Positions 47,701 to 59,700 of a DNA stretch of 64,000 nucleotides are shown one piece after another. The DNA is taken from assembly GCA_014526335.1 (NCBI GenBank), contig JACTAT010000309.1, positions 208,695 through 272,694 of the forward strand. Direction: 5' to 3'. The translations under genes and the position numbers were made by a program. The DNA comes from Chrysaora quinquecirrha. Lineage: Eukaryota; Cnidaria; Scyphozoa; Semaeostomeae; Pelagiidae. The notes under the pieces are model-generated. The model was not told the DNA's origin. It did not search any database and was given only the letters and a program-made list of their open reading frames with translations. How positions within the stretch are numbered: position 1 is the first letter of the stretch; every line of letters begins with the position of its first letter.

Positions 47701-50700
47701 TTGGTATTGGTATTGGTATTTGTATTGGTATTTGTATTGGTATTTGTATTGGTATTTGTATTGGTATTGGTATTGGTATTGGTATTTGTATTGTATTGGT
47801 ATTGGTATTGATATTGATATTGATATTGATATTGATATTGATATTGATATTGATATTGATATTGATATTGATATTGATATTGATATTGATATTGATATTG
47901 ATATTGATATTGATATTGATATTGATGCTTGTATATGTATTGTTTTTGATATTGGTCTTTGTATTGGTGTTGGTATTGGGATTAGTATAAGTATTGGTAT
48001 TGGTATTTGTATTGGTATTGGTATATTTGGTATTGGTATTTGTATTGGTATTGGTATTGGTATTGGTATTGGTATTGGTATTGGTATTGGTATTGGTATT
48101 GGTATTGGTATTTGTATTGGTATTTGTATTTGTATTGGTATTGATATTGATATTGATATTGATACTTGTATTTGTATTGTTTTTGATATTGGTCTTTGTA
48201 TTGGTGTTGGTATGAGGATTAGTATAAGTATTGGTATTGTTATTTGTATTGGTATTATTATTTGTATTGGTATTTGTATTGGTGTTTGCATTGGTATTTG
48301 TATTGGTTTTGGTATTGGTATTGGTATTGGGATTGGTATTGGAACTGGTATTGGTATTGGTATTGGTATTGGTTTTCTTATTGGTATTGCTTTGATCGTT
48401 ACTCACATTTGACAATTACTGTGATGTTTCTTTCAGACACGCCAAGGCTGTTATTTGCACCACAAGTATAGAATCCAGAGTCGGAAGGAGTTGCCTTTGC
48501 CATATAAAGTTTTGCTCTCGTTGTGAAGTACTGTGCAGAAGAATGCAAAGTAAGTAAATAGCTTGAATTTTGTATTTTCATGTCAAGGGAGGCACTGTGT
48601 CCTTTCCAATATGCAGCAGCTTTAGGATTCGACTGGAATTCGCAAAATAAATCTATCGGTTGAGATTCGTTGACTATTAGAATTCCTTGAGAGGCTTTTA
48701 TGATAAATGGCATGTCTAAAAACGAAATAGATAATATCTAAACAAGTAAGGTTTACGTTTTTATAATTCTTTATCAGTAAACCTGTATTCCATTCCATAC
48801 GAAGGATACTTATCTTGAACATCTTTTGGAAGTTTATCTGCACTTTGGACTCTTTTTAAGCAAACGTTTTTTTGATAGTTTCAGGTATCACGTCTGGTAT
48901 ACCGAGACTTGAACCAATTATATAATTTTTGTGTTGACCCTTAAGATCACGAAACTTGGTAGAATTGTACATCAACATGTTCTGTAGACTTAATGTTCTG
49001 TATCTTTTGACATTCGAGTTGTGTTGCCATGTGACCCTGATCTGCTGACGTAAGCAATTGATGACGTCATGCATAGAAATGTAAAAAAATTCATAACGTA
49101 ATTTTGAGGTTGCACAGCCTTCTAAAGTTTATATATTGCATTCAACAATGTAAATAGAGAATGCACATGTACCATAAAACGTTTTATGGCATAAAAGAGC
49201 AATATTTTCAAAGAAACTGTCAATTGAATTTTTTACCATTTAAGGAAAGAGGATGATGCCATCAAAATGAGTGCTCCTGAACAAAAAATGTTTGCACTGA
49301 TATAATTCTGAAATTATTTTAGGAAAATTTGGGGAGTTTCATTGAGAAACTCTCAGTGGTTTAGAAGCTATACCTGTAAATTTCTACCCGCGGGCCCATC
49401 CCCCCCCCCCCCCTGCCTGTGTAGGATTAACTCCGTCTTAAAAAATCCAGTAAACTGGCACACTATATCAGATGGGCGATATTTTGCTTTGAAACACTTT
49501 TCAAGCAGTTCAACTTGTTTGTGTGTACACTTGCTTTATGACTTGAATATTGGAACGTGTAGCAAAACTATCATTTGCATTCAATGAATGTATTTTCACA
49601 ATGAAGACTATTGTAATTAGAGACAGCACATTCTATAGCGGAGCACCCACGTCTTCCTGGTTAATGTTAATAACACAGCAATGAATAAATGGCAAACAAA
49701 CTTACACTGTATTATAACTTGTTGCATAGACGTAGTCGTTCCGACATCATTTTTAGCGACACACGTGTAGTTTCCGAAGTGTTCTTTAGACACGCGATCG
49801 ATGGCCAATTTGCTTGTAATTTCAGTATATGTTCTTGTTATGTTTTGAATTTCAGAGACAGCATAATCTGGGTTGGATTTGATAACTGTACCATTAAATA
49901 ACCACGATATTGATGCCACTGGGTTTGATCGGACAGCACAAACAAATGTGTAGTTAGTAGACCCTTCTGAGAGATGCTTTTTTGGAGATAACTGCTCTGT
50001 GTATTCTGGTGGAACTAAATAAAAAATTCGATTTTGTAATGACAGTAAATAATAATATGTGTATTCCAGTGCTTTTGTGTCAGTGAAGTTGAAAGAGGAG
50101 GAATGAGGAGTTAATATCCAAGATGTTTTTAGCAATGCGTAAAAACTTTATGTATTTTCTGTTTTCATCGTGATAATTACGTCAAAAACCAAGCCGAAAG
50201 TCCAGCACCAAGAGAAAGCTTCAGTTAGGAAGCCCAATTGCACTTCTATTTTCCTGCTCGGCTTGGACTTCAAGCCTGTATTTCTCAGAGAAAGGAGTAG
50301 TACAAATTCAGATCCTATATAGGGCATAATATTTTTCAGTCGAGATCATTATTAAGTGATTTTGTAAATCGGGAACAAAATTTTTTAGAAACATCACTGC
50401 AATTATGGTGTATTTTGTTTTGATTCTGTTGCGATGTGAGTTAATTGTTAGAATAGAGAGAAATTAGCTACAATCGTACTAAATTACTTACAAAATATCT
50501 CAACTTCCGTAGTTTTGCTTGTATTTCCAATCTCATTCAAACCAATGCATTCGAAAATGCCAAAATCCGATTTCTTAGCAGCCACAATGGACAAATTTGA
50601 AGTAGCATGAGAAGAAAACAAACCAGGCATGTAACTGCTTTTGATTTCATAATTCGAATCATTGACAGCTTTACCATCCTTTTGCCAGCGTAGCGATGCT

Positions 50701-53700
50701 AGTGGCTGCGAGATCACCACGCAGGAAAGCGTTGTTGCTGCATTCACTGTCATGTTGACTGCCTCAGGTGTAAGGCTAACCAATGGAAGATCTACAAGCG
50801 AAAAGAATTTTATGCGTCATTTACGTGACCATGCATTAAAACTCTCTTTTGCTAACTATTCGTGATTCTCTGTCGTGAAGGTCTTTTCAAACTACAATAC
50901 GAGTATTTAGTCTACATATTTTTAATAATAATAATGCTAATAATAATGACTTTATATAAGTGTCAAGTTATTTAGCATTTCCACTAATTGGGGACACTGT
51001 CAGTTATTACCCCAGAAATCTTGGGTGCTCATTTACCGACCTCGGAAGGATGAGCAGCTGAGTTGACTGTAGGCTTGAGGAAAGTGGTCCCGACGAGATT
51101 CGAACCCAAGACCTTACGATCGTGAGACGAGCGCCTTGACCACACAGCCACACCACCTATGATAGTGCAGACAGAAGTAAAAGTGGAACGTGAAATCGAT
51201 CGATTCTAGAAGGACCCAGTGGATCTTATCCAGAAATTCATCTTTGGCTAGCTTCTTTTTTAAGAAATATACAAAGGATATTGTTCGAATAACATAAAAT
51301 TTCCTCTTTCCTGTTTCAAAATTCAAGCTGAACGTGATAAGCTCAGATTAGGTTCAGGTTGTGTCAGAGCAAGGACTGGTTTCTTGTGATAAATGTAATG
51401 CTTCTGAAAAAGGGTCTCTATGGGATCATTTCTCTTTTTGTTGAAATTATTTAAATTGCTAGCCTTAGAGTTGTAGATGCAAAACTTCGAAATTGGAGGA
51501 ATAGTGAAAACATCTTTCAAAATACTTTTTTCTCAGATTTTTTGTCGGACACCCCTCAGAAACGTCAGAAACAGGTCAAAAACAGAAACAGGCCAAAAAT
51601 AATGAATTGAAATAATTGCAAATTTTTTCATTTCTTTCTTGGAACGCCATCTGGCTTCTTCTTGTCCCAGAAATCTCTTGCATCTTTGGTATCTGAAGTT
51701 ATTAGCCTTTTAAAATCTCCAGGCCCTAAGGCTCCTCCCCCTTGTGGCACACTAGCCTCTTGAATCCTCTAGAATTTTGGACTGAACTAGTTTACTAGCT
51801 AGCCTGGTACCAGCTGTCCAGCACTGCTGATCAGATTCTAGAAATAGAGGAAGGACATAATATTGAAGAATATTTGCCACTTATTTGTGTTTGGTGAATC
51901 AGATGACCTTGTTAACAAATTTCCAACAATTTTTCATTAATCAAGTATCTGTGCAGTATTGACTTTCTTTAGACGAGGAAGAAAAAACTCATATATCTCA
52001 CTTGTTTAGGACATAGGTTGGCTTGGCATCATAGTTCAAAAATGAACAGAGAATTCATGCTGGTAAACGTTTAGAGATATTTATTTTCTACTGGAAGAAG
52101 GTACATTGGACAAAGTAGGGAATGACACGGTTAGCATTTTGATAACAAACACTTTCATTTGTCATCCCATTCAAAATATATAAACAAAGTTGATCCAGTT
52201 TGATAAATGACAATGCAGGCAATGTAACGTTAAACTTACAGTTAATTACGACTTTAGTCGTAATGATAGTGACTCCCGCCGAACTGCTCGCATTACATTG
52301 AAGTATACCAGATTTATCTCTTGTTATTCCGATCATAATAAGTTTGCTTGTAAGGATAACTCCTGTTGAACTATTAGATACCACAATATCTACAACCTCG
52401 AATCCATCTGTTTCTTTTATATTTATTCCATTGAGTGTCCAGGATACACTTGCAACTGGGTTTCCCTCTGCACTGCAATGCCAGGAAACGTTTTTATTTC
52501 TATCTTCTATGAGTGTGTGATTATTACTAAGATTCGCCTTGATTATAGGTTGATCTGTAAGGAAAAACGTGCTTTATATGAACTTTGATGTTGGATGAAT
52601 CCTTAAACTCGATTATTCGTACGTTTTACGTTGATGATTGTATGTTTGCAAGTAATAGGGTAGCCGAAAATAAGCGCCACGTTTCGTAACAAAAAAGGGA
52701 AGGCTCTTGCCGGAAATAATTCATGATTTTGGAACGATGTTGAAAACACGGAATCAGTTCTAGAAAGAAAAATCGACTTTGCAAAACGGATTGTTTTGCG
52801 AAAAATTAGTTGTGTATATTCCTCAGTTTCCTTCTTGCGTCACAAGGGTAATCTATTCCTGTTCTTTTTCATCTTCGACTCATTCATTGATTTCTCTATT
52901 CTCTTGAAGTTGATTTGTTTTGCATTCACTAAAAAGCTGTTGTGTTATATAGCTAGTAGATAGGACAGTCATGATATCGGTTGAATTAAAAACTTATATG
53001 AAATGTAACAGTCGTTCCAATGCTTTGCCTTTTATATATTTGTAAAAAACTTATCAGTTATATATTAGTCTATCGATGGTCGCGATACTTGGTAGTTATC
53101 TAGGCAGAAGACGTTTCACTACCAACTATAAGTTACTTGTGGTTAGGCTGTCAATCAGTTATCCAGTGTCATAATGCACATTGTGTCATAATTATAACAA
53201 TAAATGCAGGCAGGCAAATGGCAGCTAAGGCTTATTATTTTAATAGCAGTGAAGAAGTATTTCCTTACATTTAACATTTAGTGTTATGCTTTGGTTATTC
53301 TTTCCTGCTGCGTTTTGTGCGATGCATGTATATACACCATGATCAGATCTTTTGACACTTTCGAAGAACAAAATACTTCTGACAACCGTAAAACTTGAGT
53401 TAGATTTCAAAATTGTAGACAATGCGACTGCATTAGACTGAACCACTGTGTTGTTTTTATGCCATGATACGACTGGTGTTGGTTTGCCATAGAATGTGCA
53501 TGATATGTTAACACTTGTGTTGGCCATGATGGTCTTTATATTTCCACTGTAAGATTCCAGCAAAGGAGGTACTGTAAAAGATTGTTATATTGATAAGTAT
53601 TTATAATAGAAAGGGTCCTAGAGAAGGAATTTTTGAGTGCTCGGAATTTTTAATTATAGTCTGTATTTTCACCCCAGATAACGTATGTGCAGTACAGCGG

Positions 53701-56700
53701 TGGTTGTGCAGTACAGCGGAGGGATATCATCCCACAGCTGTACTGAACATCCACCGCTGTACTGATGGTATCCCTCCGTGGTACTGATGGTATCCCTCCG
53801 TGGTACTGATGGTATCCCTCCACTGTTTACTGTACAACCACCGCTGTACTGCACATACGTTACCCGGTTGATTTTCTGATTGGTACATTCCGATTCGCAT
53901 CTTGGTATAAATTTCATCAATTGTTTCGGTCAGTTTATGACGTTTGTACTCTGAAAGAATGTCAGACAAATAGACGTAAGTATGCCCTGAGATGTTTCCA
54001 CTGTTTCTTGCAATTTTGGAATCTTGTACAGCTCAAAGACAAAAGAAAGTTTCATTTACCATAGACAGTCAAGTATAATGAATCAGCTTCTCCAGATCCC
54101 AACGTGTTTATTGGGATGCATGTGTAATTTCCTTCTTGAGAAATCCCCAAATTGTTCAATGTTAACGCACTGTTTGTAGTGTTTGAGAGGAGAATACCAT
54201 CTTTGTAGATTTGATAGAAAGCAACTGGCAGGGCGCTTGCTTGGCAAGTTAGTGTTATACTGCCACCAAGATATCCAATGTTGTTTGGTTTATTCGATTG
54301 TAAGGTTGTATTCCGTGGCATATCTGTGAATGAAAAACGTTATCAAATGGAATAAAAGCTACATGCTTATTAGCCACAATAGGGAAATACGATGATGATT
54401 AAAACGTTTAGACATAACGAAGAAAGTATTTTCAGGATCCCATCTCTCTAAATTGATAAGATTTTTCATTCCAAGTACCAGACATTTTGCTCGTTATATA
54501 CTAGAAGCTCTTTAAATAAGGGATTCTTTAAATTAGATTACCCAACGAAAAATGGAACTCTTTCCGTCGTGAAAGCACCGTTTGTTGTCCATGATGTTGA
54601 GAGAATTTCGATATGACTCCAAAAGCGTAGATCACAAATCTGAAAATTAGGAATAAGTAAAAGAAGATAATGGTACTTACAAAGGACGCGATGGTATGTT
54701 TGTGAAGAAAGAGTACCAAAAGGTATGTCTGCAGAACATTTGAAAACAGCATTATCATCTAGATTAGCATTGACAACTGTCAACGTGCTTTTCACAGAAG
54801 TTGTATTCTTTACTACACCAAGAACATGTGATGTAATGACGAATCGATTGCTGTCTAATATCTGTTGTCCGTTTTAAGCCATTTTATATCTGGCCTTGGT
54901 CTTGCTTGAAAAGTGCAATGCATGGTGGAATTGCTGCCTTCTGTGGTGACTGTTTCGTTCTGAAGTGAAGATGTTAGCTGTGGGCGGACTGAAATAAGAA
55001 AAATAGAGTTAGTTTGATACGACTCTGATTTGACTGACCCTGTATCCTTTTGTTTACGCTGACATCCTTAGTTAAGAGTGGTATACTGGGCGTTTCGTGT
55101 CGAATTTCGCAAGGATGCTTAGAAATTGATTTGAACAAGTCTACAGAGAGATTGTTGCATCAAATAAAAGTTATCGTTTTTTTTGTTTCCAGCAAAACAA
55201 AATAAAAACATGTACGATGGGTTGCGATGTCCTGTTCGGCATTTTTTTTAACACGTAGTCGTTGTCTGATTTATTACTTTAAACAAGCACAACTTATGAT
55301 GATGTACCATGAGCGCCTCCAGTTCAAGTATTTTTTAAGTTATAGTCAGTATAGTATAAGTAATAAATTGTTCTTTTGTCTAGTATGAGACATTCCTTTT
55401 CGGAGAAACTTCATCACCATCAGAAAGTAATGGCGGAATTCGTTTAGCGCATTCTGTGTTCTTTTCATCCTCCTTGGGACAGCTAGATAGAACTTTGGAA
55501 AAGAACACTGGTCTAGCTCTAGGTCTTTCATATGGAATGCATCAAGCAAGCCCTTGAGTGGCCATAGTTGGGCTTTGGCCTTCTTTGGCAAATAATAAAT
55601 GTGGCTTGCTGCCTGCCTCTGATCTGACTAATATACGAAGTAAAAAATTGGCAGAGTTAAATCATGGTCATATGAAGATAATATGAATATGAATATATTC
55701 ATTAAAATTTTTCCACAAGTAGCATACCACAATAGATGGGAATCGGGCCTGGACTGCATGATCAAAGAGCCAACGACGTTTCCACTGAGCTATAGAGCTC
55801 AATGAAATCGCCGAGTAAATCTCTGAGTCATACAGCCCAAGGACATGAAGAATCTATCCATCTATCTTGCCACTTGTAGAAAACTCCATCCTAGTGTTTG
55901 CCATGCATGAAAAATATATATTCATTAGAATCTATTACAACAACGTAATTTGGAGCTTTAATTACGTAGGACTGCCTTAGTTTTTGCTGAATCTTTATTA
56001 CTGTAGAACCATGTAGTAAATTATCTTATATGTATTTTATTTCATCAGTCATGTATTTTTATCGTCATCGTCATATTTCCCCTTGAGTATATACTCCTAT
56101 GTATAGTGTTTATTCTCGTTCAGTCTTTGGATAGGATACACTTGGTACTTGAGAAAGACCAGATTATTGACTAGTTTGTGATATATACACCTTTTCAACT
56201 AAGGGCCTTGTTTTCAAAAAAAACTAAAATTGTGTCACAGAAGCATTTCGACGTCAGATTCGAATTCAGCACCTTCGTTTTAGTGTTAGGGCAAATTTTT
56301 ACGCTTCTAGTCCTTACGACGTTCTTTTTATAGCGATTAAAAATTTGAAAAGTTATAAAGGATTTGACCGTGAAAAATGACTGAGGGTGTAAAATTTCAC
56401 CCCAAGCGATTTTTCACGGTCAAATCCTTTATAAATTTTCAAACTTTTCGTCGCTATAAAATCAACATCGTAAGGACTAGAATCATAAAAATTTGCGACA
56501 ACACTAAAATGAAGGTGCTCAATCTGAATCTGGGGTCAAAATTTTCGTACGAACAAATTTTCGAAAATTTTTAAAACGAGGCTCTTAGTTGAAAAGGTGT
56601 ATTGTGTAAGCAGTTTACTATTTCATATAAAAAATTGAATGCACTAATAGGTTAAGCGTCAATTGTAAAGTCCTTACGGGCTTAGATGGATTTCTTCCTG

Positions 56701-59700
56701 TTAAATCAATATACTAATAAAATCAAGTTTCAGCGAAATGTTTCAGCTAATACATTTTGCAAATGAAAACGTGCAGAAAGTGTAAAATTACGTTAAGGAG
56801 CTGAAAGTTTGGGCTAATTTTGTCTTGTAAGAGAGGTGAATGAACTTCTGATATTTGGTAGGTAGGTTTGAAGGTAAAAAGTAAATACATAAAATCGAAA
56901 AACTTACTTGTCACATTTAATATGATCTTGTTGTAAAGTGCTTCTCCGTCTGCAAAGTTAACTTCAAATCTAATGTAACCTTCGTCTTGCAAAGAAACGT
57001 TTTTTATCAAGAGTCCACCGTTTTCAAAATACTCGACACGGCCAGTGAATTCAGCTTTACGAACAGCCGGTTGATTGCTCCCAGATTGGAACATTATACT
57101 TTTTCCAATAGGCGCATTTGCCTCTGTTGACTGATACCACTTTTTAAATGATGCTTGTGTGTGGTAGCTGTATGTCCAGTTCAGACTAGCGGTGCCGCCA
57201 CGTTCGGCGTATGTCGGGCTTGAAGGTGTTGTCACAAATGATTTTGCCACAGCCTCTGTGAAAATAGAAACACGTGTTGCAAAATCTAAACGTTTGTTTT
57301 CTTTGCATAACACCAATCCAGAATGGAAAGCAAAGCTGATTACGTGGCAGCGTGGCAGTTACACATCGCTATACAAACAAAGCTACTAGAAAAATGGTAT
57401 CTCTGTAACTGCATGGAATATATCTCAAAAGCTTTTAGATAGACTGTTTAGACCTCATTATTTGCATTATTAGCACGCTTATAGATATTTACAAGATTTC
57501 ACGTCAGGCAAAAACTCTTGATGAGAAAGACAAAGCTGAACCTTTTGATGAAAAATCAGTGAAGAATCTCAACCTCATTAAATCGCAACAAACTACCTAC
57601 TTGTATTACATGCTAATTGATTCTATAGGCGTGAAAGATGAAATGCTTAGTAGAATTAATTTGTAAGATAACTGCACAATAATCATACTGGTGACAGATC
57701 ATTTTAGTTCAAAATATTGCATAATGTTCGTTCTAAATTATGTGCAGAACTAAAGCCAAAAGCTGAGACAATCTCGCAGAAGAACAGGCTGGGTTAGAAG
57801 AAACAGAATTACTACAGAACAAATCAGTAAACCCAGAATACTTGGAGAAATGTTAGAACATCAAAGAGAAATCCATCACAACTTCATTGCATTCAAAAAG
57901 GCATTTGATAGAGTATTGCAATAGGTCTTTGGTAGGTAATGAGAAAGCATAACATATCTGAAGAGGATGTAGCGAAAATTGAAGCCTTGTATGAAGATTC
58001 AAAGAGTGCAGTGTTATTGGACATACAATTAAGTGATTGGTTCTCCACTACAGTGGGGGTATGGCAAGGATGTTTGCTTTCGCCATGTTTATTTAATCCA
58101 TTTCTTTAAGAGATCATGACAAATGCACTAATTGATATTAGAGAAAGGAGGGTCTGTAATTTGAGATCTGCGGATGACATGGATCTGATAGCAGGAAGCA
58201 GAGAAGATGAAAGATCTGACAATCTAGACAAAGCCGCAACAGACATGGGTATGCAGATACGTGCAGAGAAAACCAAGATATTAGTTACCAAAGATCAATC
58301 AAAAAGGCGAAACGACGACATACCTAAAGCAGAAACAGCAATTAAAGTCTAAAACGAAGACCTTGAAGAAGTGAGGTCATTAAGATATCTCGACTCTGTG
58401 ATGAGACAAAATGGCGGATATGAGACAGAAATTCGAAGTCGTATTGCAATGGCTACAAAAAATAAGCCTCAAATCAATGATACACTTATTGCACACAATA
58501 GTAATAGCGACTCTACTTTACGGAGCTGAATCTTTGACCCTGACTGTAGCAATGAAACAAAGAATCAATGTGATCTATCTCTCTGACTCCCTCTCGTCAA
58601 CAATATTACAATGGCAACAAGAATGGGATCAGAGAAATGGGTTATATCTTGCTTCACTGCTGAACTCATTACATAATTGTTACACACATTCATAGACACA
58701 CATGGATAATTACAAACAATAGACAGGAACACGTTACGGTACAAAGGTCAACTTGATATAATATTACAGAACACTACACAGATGGACATTGTTAACCAAA
58801 AAAACAAGACAAGTCGGAGTGGCAAAAACTCTTTTGTCCTTCTCGATGCATAACTAATACATCACTAAGACTAATAGGTTACAAACAATCTCAATCACAT
58901 GCCAGAAATTTGTATGAAAATCATTCATGTCTCTTTTAATATGTTCTTCACGTTGTTTTGGGGTACATTTTATTAGCCTTTAAATCTTCGCGTTGCCTTC
59001 TGTGCAAAATAATAGTCCCCTTAACTTCTGCAAGTAATGTCTGCGCGAAAAGTGGAAAGGCGCCGAATATAGAAGGAATTTGCCCCTGAACTTGCATAAG
59101 AGCCTGGTAGCAAGTTTCATGATAAAAAATGATGATTCACCACGAAATCACTTCCCTGAGCAAATTTTAGTTTAAATATCACAACAGGCCTTGAATTTTT
59201 TTAGACATTAATCAATAATTAACTTCCTTTTTATCTTTCTTAAATGATGATGAAAATTTAATCATTTTTGGTTTGTGTTTGAAGTAGCGTGCTGTCAAGC
59301 TTTGTTTAAGTATTCTGCAAGCAACTCATGACAACCTAAGTGGTTGTTGGTGTTTTCATTTTCATGAATATATAACAATGAATGATTTATTATGATGGTG
59401 ATGCAAAGAACTACGCAGTCATTTAGTTTATTGTTGATTGAAAGACAAACATGACTTTCGCCTTTAAGCTGTTTGTGAGAAATTCAGGTGCTTTCTCAAG
59501 GAAATAGTCATACATATGGAATGTACTGGGTACATTATTTGAAAATTCAGTCTCTTTGTTTGAATGCTTTTGTCTAGAGGCATTTTGATAAACAAGAGTA
59601 CATTTAGTTAAGGTTGTAGTTGGACCCAGAGTCACTAATTTTTATGTTCGAAGAATTCGAACATATTGGAGTGGGGGTGGAGTTTTCACTAACTCACTAA

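Noticed and set aside
47459..48415. Long open frames (up to 318 codons) of Asn-Thr, Ile-Pro, Tyr-Trp or Ile-Gly repeats
   Set aside because: They are translations of a hexanucleotide array in an Ig intron. All frames on both strands are open because the unit is two codons.
55346..55591. Minus-strand 81-codon frame as an extra Ig exon
   Set aside because: No Cys/Trp Ig pattern and no flanking phase-1 splice sites. Exons 2 and 3 join without it.
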